Positions 25,857 to 37,664 of a stretch of 64,000 nt of DNA are shown one piece after another. Position 1 is the first letter of the stretch. Each line of letters begins with the position of its first letter. The notes beneath the pieces are model-generated. The model did no database searches and was not told the origin of the DNA. It saw only the letters and a list, made by a program, of their open reading frames with translations. The translations under genes were made by a program, and so were the position numbers. The stretch is from NCBI RefSeq assembly GCF_030272615.1, contig NC_081410.1:114021933-114085932 (forward strand). Reading direction: 5' to 3'. This stretch comes from Cryptomeria japonica (Eukaryota > Streptophyta > Pinopsida > Cupressales > Cupressaceae).

Positions 25857-28800
25857 TTAAATTTTGTGATGGAGTTCTACAATTGATCTACCAAAATGAA
25901 TAGTCGATTCATTTAGTGGTCTAAATATTTCACTCAATATTTCAAGTTCTTTCTCGGCATCTTCCCTTTTCTCCTTCAGATCAGTACAAAACAGTGAGAA
26001 TTTTGAAACAGTAGCCAAAATATTTCCTCTGGTTTCTAGTCCATTCTTCAACAAGTCCTTCTTAACAGTAAGAGCTACCTTACCTTTATCTATCTCAGAC
26101 ATCAATTGTTTTGTCCTTTTCTTCTTGTAGTATTTTTTAACTGATGTGCATGTTGCATCTTTAAAAGTATTGAGTTGATCTCCGACATCGGGAACCAATT
26201 GTCCAAGTTTGTCAATGGGAGTAAAAAAACTTTTAGTATCAGTCTCTGGTAGGAGACTGGACAAAATATCAATTGTTGTCCTTATTGTTTATGCCTCTCT
26301 CTGTTGTTCCTTCATTCTCTTCTTTTGAGCACGTGATTGCACTGTTGTTGCAATTTACATCAATTGAGAGGAACTCAGATTGTCCATATCAATAGGCCCT
26401 TTAATACTAACTGAGTTGTCATCATTGTCTCCTTTTTCTCTCCCTTTTCTTTCTCTATTTTCTCCTTTGTCTTATCTTCTTCTTTCTTCTCTTCTTCAGT
26501 GGTGTCCTTGACCGTTGGTGGTTGAGTTTCCACATTTTCTTCATTCACCGGTGCTTCCTCATCCTCCTTTTCATCAGTCTTTTCCTTTTGATTGTCATCA
26601 GTATTTACATTTACACTTACTGATGGAGTTTGAGTATCAGTAGGTTGTGTGTTCACCAATATCTCATCGGTGATCTTTTCTTTAGTTTACTTCTTCACTT
26701 GTTCCTCTTGCTAATCATGTTGTTCAAACATCTGAACATTAACATTAAATACATCTATATTATCAACAGTACTGTCAACATTGTCTCTGGTGTTATCATC
26801 AGGAATTATTACTGGTTCAGTATCAATAGGATCATCTTGCATATACTTGTTATCTAGTGCAAAATTTGTGATCTTAACACCCTTAGGAAGTTCTTCTTCC
26901 TTTAGCATTTTAGAACTATCTTCCTCAACTTGTTCATATTTTTCCTCTTCTTCATCCAGGATGAGACTTAAAGCCTTCTTGATCAAAATCTCAGTCTCCT
27001 TCTGGACTGATTCGGTCTCTCTTATTAACATTCTTGTTAATCTCTTTTTGGATCTGAATGATGCTTTTTCATTAACCCTTATCTATTCAATTTCTTCTGT
27101 AGTTGCTTCCAGTTGTAAGTGTTTAAGTGTATAATCAATAAATTCTTTGTCTTGGCTAATAGCAGCCTGCCACCTTGCATCAATAAGATTATACAAAGAG
27201 TTCGGTATCTATCCTTGTAATTCAATGAGGGCTCTACTGAATTTATCCATACTAAAGATGATTGCATCTTCAATCTCCCTTTGTTGTCTTTCAGTCAAAT
27301 GAATAAACAATGGGTTCAATCCCTTATAAATTCCATAATCCTTTATGATTTTGACCATTCTATTGAAAGATTCTTCTAAAGGTTTCTTAGGTGGCTTTCC
27401 CTTACCGGTTGTCTTAGGCTTTTGAACACTTTCTCTAAGTGCTCTTTTATCCTCATCTAATTCAGTAGCCTCAACATCATTTCCCGGTTTATCATCTTGT
27501 TGCTTCTTCATCTTTCTAGTTTGTACTGGTGCAGCAGGTGGATCAACAGTTTTTTGCTTTCTCCGGAACTGAATTTTAGATGATTTACCTCTTTGTGATT
27601 CAGCCGATTTGTCTTTTGTTTCTTCTTGCTTCTTCTTCTCAGTTGCTTTGGCTTTTGCAGCTCTAGTCTTACCAGTAGGGGTACTAGTAGTTACACTAGA
27701 TGCTCCACCTTGCTCCGCTACGTGCTTTTCCCTAGTTGTTGCTATCTGCTCTTTTGTAAATCTTGCCTGCTCAGTGAATTCTTCTACTGCCTTCCTTATC
27801 TTCTTTGCAATCACTAGTCTCTACAACTCATAGTGGACTTGTAGTGATTTTTCTTTGTATGTCCCAAATCTCTCTGCAGTGGTATCCACCGGTTGCTCTA
27901 GCAGATGATCAACATAAGCAATGAGTAGATCCTTTTCTACCTCATATCCCATGGTTAATACCCATGTGGTTCTAGGGATAACTGCTTCCATCATAAAAGT
28001 ATTTGTATCCACCATGAAGCAGATAGAATCCTCATACCAGTTCACTACTTCTACCAGTATGCGCTCTCTAGCATGCATTTTCTTTTGAAATTCCTTGAAG
28101 TAACCCCAAGAAATTTTATCAAACTTTTCCTTCAACATCCTAATGATGTTCTTCATCTGTAGTAGTACAGGGGTGCCTTCAATCCATTGAACATCTCCAA
28201 TACCGTGGAAATAGTTTTGAAAATAGAAGAATAAACCTAAAATCAATTGACCAAATTTGAATCTCAACTTCTTGTCTTTCTTCATAGTTTCTATATTCAC
28301 CATCAATTGGCTTCTTAGTGCCTCTGCCAAATCATAATCAACGTTCTCTTTTACCATCTGGTAGGTAGTATGACAGTTGCTGCCAGTATGTTTTTCATTT
28401 TGTTGTTGTAGAAAATTTTATTGTTGATGACCATTGAAGCATATTTAATAGCAGGATCATTGATGTTGTTTACCAGCATGGCTCTGCCATCCCAATTTGA
28501 TCCAATAAGCTTCTCAACATCATTCTTCGATACCGACCTCAATAATGGCACTTCACCGGTTGAGCAAAATCTGTTTACTACATGGATGACTTCCTTAGTG
28601 ATTTTGTGAGGTCTGTCTAACCACATAAACTGATCATGGATCCCATCTCAAAACAAATATGACTAGTTCATCATCAAAATTATCTATAAAATTTATCACA
28701 TGGTGAAACCCTTTGTCAGCAACTCTTCTAAACTTCTCTTTCAAAATACCCCTATTATCACATAAAGATTTGTATTCATCAAGAATAACATGTAATCCAA

Positions 28801-28969
28801 TGTCCTCTAGTTTGCAATGATAAAATGATTGAACATCATCTACGTGTAAAACACCGTACGGTACACTGAATAATGCACCGACGGGGTCTGTATCCTCTGA
28901 CTTAAAAGGATGTCATTTAAACTCAGGTCTTGGCCTCTCAATCACATCCACAACATGCGAAGTATCCAT
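25857..28969 (-). pseudogene. C1 long ORF of unknown function
   Basis: An ancestral frame begins MDTSHVVDVIERPRPEFK at 28969 and can be followed to 25857 through three frames and several stops. In order: an N-terminal globular half (28626-27821; for example FGQLILGLFFYFQNYFHG, TTWVLTMGYEVEKD), a Lys/Gln-rich basic linker (27814-27209), an acidic Glu-rich segment (27031-26375) with Glu-Lys repeats, and a coiled-coil-like end (26264-25857, LFCTDLKEKREDAEKELEIL). I recognise no enzymatic motif. The layout recalls uncharacterised extra ORFs of large plant retroelements, but I cannot name the family. Confidence 0.6.
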
Positions 28970-29529
28970 ACTAAAATATGCAAAATATCAAAGCAAAGAG
29001 TAAGATTTACTAATAAATACCTTTCCTGCTTCTGAACTAGGGTTTCACACCGACAAAACCTGCAATACTCGATCACTGATTCACAATGCACTTCCGATCA
29101 CCTCATATCTCTACTAAACACACTGAATGCTGCAATCACAAACTTTCTCTACTCTATTCACTCACCAAGTGCTCTCAAGATCGCAATGTGACAAATAAAA
29201 TTCAAAAAGTTCTATTTACTTGCCTTCTAACTACTGCATTAAATGCTCCTTTTGACAAAACTATAAAACACCTTAAAATGCTCTAAAGTATATTACCGGT
29301 TGCTAAAACTAAATGATATTTACTGGTTAAGATTCAAAAAGACTTATAAACATCAAAATGCATCAAAATATGCACATTTCACTTACAGTACTTCATCTAG
29401 GGGTTTTTCTCAAGATTTGACAATATGTACACCCAAAGTTGTAGAAACAACTTAGTTTACTAGTGATAGATTCTCCACACTAGGTGAAGAATCTGATTCC
29501 TTAGATGGTTTGTTGTCACTCTTCTTCTT

Positions 29530-30722
29530 CTAGATTCTATTCATCTCAGCTCTGGCTTCTTCAATATCAACTTTCTTCTTTCCTTTCCAGTCTACAGAAT
29601 AATTCATCGGTTGGTTCTTCTGTGTTCTGCAAATCTTAGCAATGTGTCTCAGTTTGTGACAGTGGTAGCAGGCCATGCCAGATGCTCTCCAAGGTCCTGC
29701 ATTTCCTCTACCTATCCTTGTGGAATTCATAGCCACATGTACAAAGTTATTCTTTTCTCCATCTTATAGGGACTAGATTGGTTAACATAGGGTCTTTTCC
29801 AATTAGTGCTTCTTCGGTCATTGAAATTCCTTCTCCAATCACCAATAGACCTTTGATTCATCTGAGGTGTAGGATTGTTTTCTCCATACCTACATTCAAT
29901 AGATTTGTGCCCATACATCTTGCATGTGTAACAATAACCTTAAAATCTTCTAGGCATATATCTTTGATTAGTATTAGGTGTATAACCAGTATTAACGTCA
30001 GATCTGCTTCTACGGACATTAGAAGTATGTCCTAACTTATGGCAATTGAAACAAACAGGTTTGTAAGTTTTCTTACCAACGGTTTTCTAAGTCTTAGGAG
30101 ATGGTTTACCTTCATGTCCTTAGTACCAGAAGGTTCTCCTTTCTCAAATGTATTGTATCCTAACCTAGATGTATCACCATTCATCCTCTGAGATTGGATC
30201 TATTAATCCAGCATGGTAGAACTCTTGTTGAATTTTGCAAGCTTCTCATTAGCTTATGCAAGCTCTTTAGTAAGATCTTCATTCTACTTCATAAGAGTCT
30301 CTCTAAGACACATTGCCATATCAAGATCTGCTTTGATTTCTTCTTTTTCTTCTTTCTCCTCATATGCCAGTGTGCATATAGAGTGCCATTCTCCTAATTT
30401 ATCTTAAATATCCCATGGTGTTTCTCTTTGATCTTGTCTTCATCTGCCCTTCTAGCTTTAAGTTCTTGACTCATTCAGATTGTAAGGGCTTCAAGCTCTC
30501 TCCTCGTGTTAGACTTATCACCATTCATTTTTTCCACCTCATCTACCAATGCATCTATGTTTGCTTCATCAAAAGAGTTGCTTTCATTGACTTCCAATAT
30601 TTGTTCAGTAAGCTCTTTCTTTTAGCTAGTGATGCCTTATACTTGCCTCTTAGGGTTTCTAGGTCTTCCTTGGTTTTTGCAAGTTCCCTAGCCATCTCTC
30701 TGTAACTCATTCCTTCCCCCAT
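29530..30722 (-). pseudogene. C1 gag remnant with zinc knuckles
   Basis: Starts near 30722 (MGEGMSYREMARELAKTKED), just inside the primer site, with a charged helical segment. Three CCHC-type words follow: CFNCHKLGHT (about 30055, last Cys lost), CYTCKMYGHKSIEC (about 29930) and CYHCHKLRHIAKIC (about 29670). They would bind element RNA. Many stops interrupt the middle. Confidence 0.65.
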
Positions 30723-30776
30723 ATTTTCCTTAGGATTACAGATCCCTTCCAAGCCGTTAAGCCTTAAGGAAGTTAG

Positions 30777-30788
30777 GCTCTGATACCA
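30777..30788 (-). other. C1 primer-binding site, initiator-Met type
   Basis: The plus strand reads GCTCTGATACCA; the minus strand TGGTATCAGAGC is the standard plant initiator-tRNA-Met primer site. Five bases separate it from the LTR. Confidence 0.9.
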
Positions 30789-30793
30789 ATTAA

Positions 30794-32042
30794 TGAACTT
30801 ATAAGGCACTGAGAGGGGGGAGTGAATCAATGCAAGTAAAAATAATACAAACCTAATTATCAACTTTAGCAACGTGAAACTCAATAGGCATATAAGAAAT
30901 AACACCAAGTAAGAAATCACCATATAAATTATAAACCGCATAACACAAGAGGTTATACGTGGAAAACCCAAATGGAAAAACCACGGTGGGGGTTAGTACC
31001 CACAAAGATCCACTATCTGTAGTATAGAGATCTGACCGGTTAAGGTCTATAATACCCTATTAGGGGCACACCCTGTTAGGAGTGTCTAAGCCTGGTTAAG
31101 AGCTATACAATAAGTCCTGTGAAGACTAGCCCTATTAGGATCTACCCACGTTACTGAGATTTACAAACATAAGTTAATGTGTCACCTGGTTAGAGGATTT
31201 AATGATCAGACCTGTTGGGATCCGACTGCACCTTGTTAGGAGTGACCTTATGAGAGGATTTTATTGCTACAACTGTTAGGGAGACAACAAGTTTAAGTGA
31301 TCTCAGTATAAAACTATCAGAGTTTGATAAGATCTGCTTCAGAACATTAAAACATCACATATACTTCATCTCAAAACTCCTTTGATCATCGCACTATCAA
31401 AAATACAACATTCGCTAATGATTTGTCACACATTCAAGCTCATACTCATAACCACCTTCATACCTCATCACACATCTTGAAAACATCATTAGGTTGGCTA
31501 GAACCTTGGAACAATTCCCTAGTTCAATGAATCTAGACAAACTTGCATTGCACGCCTTACTTATGTCAGTCATCGACATAACAAATCAAATCTTGTGTTG
31601 TTTTACTGATCTAAGTGATTTTCATCACTACTGGTTGAATGTCCATCAGAATACCTACTCTGTCAATCAAATCTCATTCACCTAATCAAATCACCATTTT
31701 GTGGTCACGAACATAACTTCATCTGCTAGTCTTCATTATTACTGCAAAACCGCATCATCCCATTCTTCATAAATTTCTTGTAGCAGTTGTCAGAATATTA
31801 TTATGTTTGTCTTTTACAAGTTAAAGTTCTAATTACTGGTTATGAAAAAAATTGTCTCTACTTACTGGCTATGCCTTACCGGTTGAATTGTAGGACTCAG
31901 ATGATTGTAGAAACATAGTTGCCATCAATGAAAACATAAAACATAGTCATCACTCAAGAATCTAATCTCTTTAAAAATCAGACATGTACCGATTGCATCA
32001 AGCAACCAAACAATCATTATGGGTTCAAATCAAATGCCAACA
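30794..32042 (-). repeat. C1 5' LTR (right copy)
   Basis: Matches 24040-25277 with scattered substitutions and small indels. Followed by the duplicated target TGTTAC. Confidence 0.88.
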
Positions 32043-32378
32043 TGTTACATTGGGTGATTCATGCTAAAGGAATGGATTCTACTAGCTAGAAATTTTTGTT
32101 ATGCTAGGTGATCCATGGAAAGAGGTACACATTCTATTGGACAATAGGTTGTGTTGTGTATTATGATCCATGTAGTGCAACAAAGGATTATAATAGAAAA
32201 CTTTGTTATGATAGGTAGCCAATATATTAGGTGCATTAAATGATATTGATGATCATACTAACAAGTTTCATAATGTTAGATTATCAATTCTCAAGGAATG
32301 AAATGTGTTAACAATGATCAAACTAGCAAGCCTCGCTATACTAGTTGACCAACTCTTTGATAGTGTGCTCATGATTTT
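32043..32378. repeat. Old host sequence with imperfect repeats, between C1 and C2
   Basis: Repeating phrases TGTTATG[CA]TAGGT[GA] and GATCATACTA[AG]CAAG recur about every 80-100 bp and continue beyond C2 at 37670-37850. The end (32374-32378, ATTTT) is the C2 target. Confidence 0.55.
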
Positions 32379-32857
32379 TGTTGGATTTTGCCAAGATCAA
32401 GAGGTCAATGAAATGTACAAGATAGAGACATAATATGGGACAAGAATAAACTGTATTCTCATCAATAGAAAAATGATCAACAACCTACATACAATGTAGA
32501 TGAGCCTGCTTATATAGGCAAGGCTAGGGATATGTATGAGCACACAAATATGACATGTGGCTCAATAAGAAACAAGGGTAGCTAGGAAATAGGTGTGGGT
32601 AGGTAGGAGAAATAATATAATATTGCACATGAGGTGGATCACCCACCGAAGGTGGAATTATCACTCCACAATAAGTGGATATGATAGTGTAATAACAAGA
32701 TCAACACCATAAGAGGTGGAATTTCTCCTACACACACTATCCCAATGTGACACAAACACCCAAGTGTCTCATATCCAAACTACTATGAAATGCATTATCC
32801 TAAGTAAACTTAAGTAAGTGTAATAATATCCATGATGAATAATTATTTACACCAACA
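32379..32857 (-). repeat. C2 3' LTR (left copy)
   Basis: Begins TGTTGGATTTTGCC and ends TTTACACCAACA. A TATA word (minus TATATA, 32511-32516) sits in a position that suits the U3 promoter. Confidence 0.96.
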
Positions 32858-32868
32858 CCCCCCCTTAA
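32858..32868 (-). other. C2 polypurine tract
   Basis: The minus strand reads TTAAGGGGGGG directly before the TGTTGG of the 3' LTR. Confidence 0.85.
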
Positions 32869-33079
32869 GTGCAACTTAGGGGAATGCACTTAAGTCTACA
32901 ATGCAACTAAGCAATGCAAGATGGGTCCCGGCTACGAGGCCATGTTAGGTACCCATGAACAAATGCAAATGCATGCAAACCAATGCAATGAAATCTCTCA
33001 CAAAGTGGGGAAAGAGAGAAAAACCCAATGGGAAAAAACCCTCCCCCAAAAGAGAGATGAAAGCTATACAAGAGAACTC

Positions 33080-35362
33080 TCAAAGAAGTATGTGAGGAAC
33101 AAAACCCCATGTGAGGAAAAAGTCCCCCCCATATGAGAGAAGAAGAGAAGTCAAACTGTGATCCTCCCTCAATGAAGAATCTGCACCAATGATAGAAGCT
33201 CGATGTATGAAGAAACTGCTCCACGAATGTCGAACAACATTCCTCCCCTTAGGAAGAAACAAAACCAAAGGTGTATCCATGAAGTCTCCCCAATCATGAA
33301 GGGAAGATGTATGAAGAAAACTCATGATGAAAGGAATCTCTGAAAACTGCTCAAGTGTCCCCATGTCGATGCTAAAAGATACCCCTTCCAAAGGTGGTAA
33401 ACTGTGCCACACTGCTGAAAAAGGAACTCCAACATCTAGTGAAGATGGATGTAGAACAATATCCAAAGACTCATGTGTCTCCTCAAAGCATAAAGAGACC
33501 TCCTCCAACTGTTGTACATAAGTATCCACAATCATGTCAACCTTGAAAGAATGATCATGTAGAGAATGAACAAGAGGGTCAGAGTGTGCCCTCGCAACAA
33601 TCGAAGAAGGATCATCTTCATCAAAGAGAAGATGAATGTCATCAATGATGTCTCCCAAATCTGCAATGTAGGATTCCACAAACAAACCTGCAATATCTGT
33701 CATGTAATCATCCCATGAATCTGAAGCTGGAAGACAATGTATATCCTGCTGCACTGAATCACATGAAGGCAAAACTGTCGCATTATCTGCATCATCAGGT
33801 GCAATAGGTGATGTGATATCAATATGAGAAGATGAAATACAAGACTCAAGAACAGGGTTACATGTGAGAATCCCCATGTTCAAGTGTCCAAAGTTCTCCT
33901 CAAAATCTGAATCATCACAATAAGTGTGATCATCATATGTAGAATCATCAAATGTGAAATCATCATCATCAACAAAATCTGAAAAGGAGTATAACCGAGA
34001 TGCATGATCAACCACCCCAGTTGCAATGATAGCTCTAGTCTCCATGTCTCTAATAAAAACTGAGTCAGGTGTGAACTCCACAACTCTCTTAGTTGCGCCA
34101 TGTGTGATTTGATAGATAGAAAGGAGATTGTTTGTCAAGTGGGGTACACACAACACATCATTGAAGGAGTTATCCCCAATGTCAATAGATCCTTTCCCAA
34201 TCACATCCATGTATGTATGATTGCCCATCAAAATTTGAGGCATGGTGCAAGGCTCAAATGTAGAGAACATAGACTGTGAAGATGCCATATGATGAGAAGC
34301 CCCTGAATCTAGAAGCCATCTCTCTGAAGTATGATTTGTTGTAGCACATAGAGCTTTTCCTTTTCTTGTTCCAAAAGAGTGAGTTTTTCCACTTGTAGAA
34401 GCCATGAATGCTTGCCCTTTTCCTTTTGAATGTGAGGAAGTGGAAGTTGATGAATCATCCTTCTTGTAGACTTTAGGTAAATCAATGTTATGCTTTTTGA
34501 TGATATGTGTGAGCTCATCAATCTTCTTAGTATGGCAACGATGTTCCTCATGACCAATCTTTTTACAATAAGCACAAGTAGGTCTCTCTCTCTTTGGTGA
34601 ATTATCTTTCTTGGAAGAGGATGAATCTCCTTGTTGTGGAGAAGATGATGCTTTTTCTTTAGGCTTTGATTGCCATTTCTTCTTGTTTGAGTTGTCCTTT
34701 CCTTGATTTCCTTTGTTTCCTTGATTTGCCACTAATGCTTGAGACTTAGAAGAAGCCTTAAGAATGCCCATGCTTATCAACTTAGTTTGTTCCATCATCA
34801 ACATTTCATTGAAAGCATCAAATGTAGGCATTTTGTAGCTTGAACCCATTGTCATCCTATGAGTTTGGAAACTAGAAACAAATGCTGCATATTCTTGTGG
34901 AAGCTTGCCTATCAAGTTGAATATCAATTGAGTATCCTTTTTATCAATGCCACAATCTTTGAGTTGTGCCCTCAACTCATTTGCCTTAGTGACATAATCT
35001 TGTATAGTATCAAAGTTCTTGGGATCTAACATGGTGAGATCACTATCAATTTGATATCCCCTAATCTCATCAACTTGACCATACAAGTCTTGAAACTTTT
35101 TCCAAGCATCCTTGATTAGAGTACATTTCTCAATATGAAAAATGAGATCCTTTGATACATACTTTCTTAAGGTACCAATTGCCATGATATTTTTAGTGAG
35201 CCAATCTAAGTGACCAATTGGATCAGCCTTAGGATCAGCTGGAGCAACAATAGTTCCATCAATGTAATGAGTGAGTCCTTTTTCCATAAGTTTACTCCAT
35301 GCATCAATTTTCCAAGTAGCATAATTATGTGGAGTTAAGAGAGGAAACTTAGAAGAACCCAT
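33080..35362 (-). CDS. C2 gag-protease polyprotein with acidic C-terminal extension
   Basis: A single open frame of 760 codons from MGSSKFPLLTP (a start 60 bp upstream is possible but adds a hydrophobic run not usual for gag). Residues 1-200 match the copia gag family (NYATWKIDAWSKLM, DAWKKFQDLYG, IGKLPQEYAAFVSSF); a basic linker follows; a CCHC knuckle CAYCKKIGHEEHRC is at about 263-276; the copia protease begins WLLDSGASHHMAS with catalytic Asp near 352 and continues to about 460. The last 300 residues are very rich in Asp, Ser and His with no motif I recognise, where integrase would normally begin. Open throughout, as fits its nearly identical LTRs. Confidence 0.9.
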   Translation of the reverse strand: MGSSKFPLLTPHNYATWKIDAWSKLMEKGLTHYIDGTIVAPADPKADPIGHLDWLTKNIMAIGTLRKYVSKDLIFHIEKCTLIKDAWKKFQDLYGQVDEIRGYQIDSDLTMLDPKNFDTIQDYVTKANELRAQLKDCGIDKKDTQLIFNLIGKLPQEYAAFVSSFQTHRMTMGSSYKMPTFDAFNEMLMMEQTKLISMGILKASSKSQALVANQGNKGNQGKDNSNKKKWQSKPKEKASSSPQQGDSSSSKKDNSPKRERPTCAYCKKIGHEEHRCHTKKIDELTHIIKKHNIDLPKVYKKDDSSTSTSSHSKGKGQAFMASTSGKTHSFGTRKGKALCATTNHTSERWLLDSGASHHMASSQSMFSTFEPCTMPQILMGNHTYMDVIGKGSIDIGDNSFNDVLCVPHLTNNLLSIYQITHGATKRVVEFTPDSVFIRDMETRAIIATGVVDHASRLYSFSDFVDDDDFTFDDSTYDDHTYCDDSDFEENFGHLNMGILTCNPVLESCISSSHIDITSPIAPDDADNATVLPSCDSVQQDIHCLPASDSWDDYMTDIAGLFVESYIADLGDIIDDIHLLFDEDDPSSIVARAHSDPLVHSLHDHSFKVDMIVDTYVQQLEEVSLCFEETHESLDIVLHPSSLDVGVPFSAVWHSLPPLEGVSFSIDMGTLEQFSEIPFIMSFLHTSSLHDWGDFMDTPLVLFLPKGRNVVRHSWSSFFIHRASIIGADSSLREDHSLTSLLLSYGGDFFLTWGFVPHILL

Positions 35363-35999
35363 AGCAGCAAAAAGGAAGGAACACAAGAGCACAAAAGCAC
35401 AAGAGACACCCCCTAAATTCAATCAATCAAAGTACCCCCCCTAAAGTGATGATTTTGGCACTTTATACTTAGTGCGATTACAATGAGCCACTTGCAAAAC
35501 AAGGCAAAGTGGGCTTATGATGCAAATTTTACAACTTTTCAAATGAGATACAAGAGACTTCAATCAATAGTGCAATGAATCTAACTGAGATTCAAGCAAA
35601 TATACAAGTACCAAGAGAGCCAAAAATGGCCAAGATCTGAAAGTACAATTTCTACTTACAATGAAATCAATCTAATAGCATCATGTGAAAGTAGACGAAA
35701 AAATACACACTTTCAAAAAAAAACAGCACCTAAAAAGGAGGTCGGATGACCCCAAACGAAGCCTCTGAAGTTGCAAAAACTGGGATTACTCAGGGACAGT
35801 CACCAAAAACTGCATTTTCTGAAAAATCCGTGCATCAAAATCAAAAAATTCTTTCACCACTACGGAGAGCACGAAATTTTAGCCTATTTCAAAAAAAATT
35901 GCACCCAAAAAGGAGCAAAAACGAGCAAGTTATGGCCATTTGAAGTTGAACTGCAAAATCAAAAATGCAAATGAGAGGGGGTCCAAAAAAATTTCAAAC
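35363..35999 (-). other. C2 leader, gag-proximal part
   Basis: AT-rich untranslated sequence between the gag start and the GC-rich island. No coding pattern on either strand. Confidence 0.6.
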
Positions 36000-36805
36000 C
36001 CTGCTGATGTGGCGCTGACGTCAGAAAAACAGTGTTAAATTTGACGGTCGTATGACCGTCGCAAAAACTTCGCCTCTCTGGCTGACTGGGCATCCGTACT
36101 GTACGGACGGATGACTCGGCCTGCTGACTGTACAGTTCGTACTGTACGGATTTGCTGATTGTGCAGGCTAGTTCGATTGTCCGTACGGTTGACGTGGCGT
36201 ACGAAAGTTGCTGACTTGGCATACGGATGGTCCACGTGGCGGTGTGTTGGCACCTGCACGGACGGGCTGCGTGGAGCAAGGACGGAGTCGGTGGTCGCCG
36301 CTGGTACGGGCGCCGGAAGCCGCCGGAGATCCGGGGAGAAGGTGCTCGTGCTGCGGGAGGATGCGGCGCTGCAGCGGCGGTGGGCGGAGGGGATCGCGGA
36401 CACAGCCACCGTCCAGCGGAGGTATAACTCTGCAGCAGGTGGCGGGAAGCGGGGAGCTGCTCGGCACGGGAGGCGCCGCTCAGACGGGTTCGGCGCAGAC
36501 TGAGGACGACGCGGAGTCCGGCGAGGATGGGACAGCCGGTAGGTACGTGCGAGCGCGGAGCGAGGACAGTACGTTGCGGTCTGCAGAGAGTACACCTGCG
36601 AAAAGCCTGCAAACAGGTACGGGTACAGCACGGGGGCAGAGGGACAGTGCAGACGGGCGGAGCTGCAGGCACTGACAGGACGGGCGGTGGTCGTGGCGGG
36701 CGCCGCGAGGAACCGGCAGGTAGGTACTGCGCAGGTAGTACGGTCTGTGCAACCTGCAAAAAATGGTACAATCGGCACGGGGGGGGGGGTCTGCGGACCC
36801 CCCAA
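36000..36805 (-). other. GC-rich palindromic island in C2 leader
   Basis: Strikingly GC-rich compared with its AT-rich surroundings. It contains several perfect inverted repeats: GACGGTC-GTAT-GACCGTC (36043-36060), CATCCGT...ACGGATG (36091-36113), and an 8-bp hairpin GGGGGGTC-TGCG-GACCCCCC (36784-36803), plus repeated GTACGG/CCGTAC words. ORFs run through on both strands and several frames, as expected of GC-rich non-coding DNA; none resembles a protein family. It lies 0.4 kb from the primer site, where packaging or dimerisation signals of retroelement RNA often sit (inference). Confidence 0.75.
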
Positions 36806-37173
36806 AATTTGATTTTTCCTTTTTTTTTTTTTTTTTAAACTTTTTCGATTTTTTTTTATCTTTCAAATTTTTTCAATTTTTTTTTATTTTTGATTTTTCA
36901 ATTTTTCAAACAATTTTCAGCAAAAATGAAAAAAAAAAATTTTGAAAAATATATGAATATTCGAAAAATCCGTACGATTAGCAAAATTGGGAAAAAAAAA
37001 TTTCCTCACCAAAATAGGCCAACTTTATAACCAAAATTCATGGAAATGGCCTTCCGGACGCAATGAAGAGGTCGGATCTGGTCTAGGACGCCTCCAAATG
37101 ATGTTGCTCCTCAGATCTGCCTCTTGACGTCACAATAATGCCTCTTCAAGACGAATCAATGAAGCCCCAAATA
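36806..37173 (-). other. C2 leader, primer-proximal T-rich part
   Basis: Long T runs with AATTTTTC words on the plus strand (A-rich in element RNA), then ordinary sequence up to the primer site. Confidence 0.6.
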
Positions 37174-37185
37174 GCTCTGATACCA
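37174..37185 (-). other. C2 primer-binding site, initiator-Met type
   Basis: GCTCTGATACCA on the plus strand, directly abutting the TG of the LTR; the minus strand is TGGTATCAGAGC. Confidence 0.95.
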
Positions 37186-37664
37186 TGTTGGATTTTGCCA
37201 AGATCAAGAGGTCAATGAAATGTACAAGATAGAGACATAATATGGGACAAGAATAAACTGTATTCTCATCAATAGAAAAATGATCAACAACCTACATACA
37301 ATGTAGATGAGCCTGCTTATATAGGCAAGGCTAGGGATATGTATGAGCACACAAATATGACATGTGGCTCAATAAGAAACAAGGGTAGGTAGGAAATAGG
37401 TGTGGGTAGGTAGGAGAAATAATATAATATTCCACATGAGGTGGATCACCCACCGAAGGTGGAATTATCACTCCACAATAAGTGGATATGATAGTGTAAT
37501 AACAAGATCAACACCATAAGAGGTGGAATTTCTCCTACACACACTATCCCAATGTGACACAAACACCCAAGTGTCTCATATCCAAACTACTATGAAATGC
37601 ATTATCCTAAGTAAACTTAAGTAAGTGTAATAATATCCATGATGAATAATTATTTACACCAACA
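37186..37664 (-). repeat. C2 5' LTR (right copy)
   Basis: Identical to 32379-32857 except for two C/G changes (near 37389 and 37432). TATA word at 37318-37323 (minus). Confidence 0.96.

Larger units (their letters stand above)
24040..32042 (-). mobile_element. C1: non-autonomous copia-type LTR element
   Basis: LTRs at 24040-25277 and 30794-32042 enclose, on the minus strand, an initiator-Met-type primer site, decayed gag with three zinc knuckles, a 3.1 kb coding region of unknown function and a polypurine tract. No protease, integrase, RT or RNase H is visible in 5.5 kb of interior, so it depends on another element. Its LTR tip (TGTTGGCAT), primer site and polypurine surroundings (GCCATCAATGCCAAA) match those of C3, which points to C3-like copia elements as its mobiliser. 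LTRs differ by several percent. Confidence 0.85.
32379..37664 (-). mobile_element. C2: young non-autonomous copia element (gag-protease only)
   Basis: Two 479-bp LTRs (32379-32857, 37186-37664) differ at only two positions that I can find. A perfect target duplication ATTTT flanks them (32374-32378, 37665-37669). On the minus strand: primer site directly abutting the LTR, a 1.8 kb leader including a GC-rich island, one open gag-protease ORF, and a G-rich polypurine tract. Integrase, RT and RNase H are absent. It fits the known class of terminal-repeat elements that keep gag and use pol from other elements. Confidence 0.95.

Noticed and set aside
30213-30705. Plus-strand hydrophobic ORFs in C1
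   Set aside because: They are antisense to the gag coiled-coil and linker region of C1 and hold no independent pattern.
36035-36866. Overlapping long ORFs on both strands in the GC-rich island
   Set aside because: Several frames are open at once, which is expected in GC-rich DNA. The products are Arg/Pro/Ser-rich without any family pattern, and the place is an element leader.
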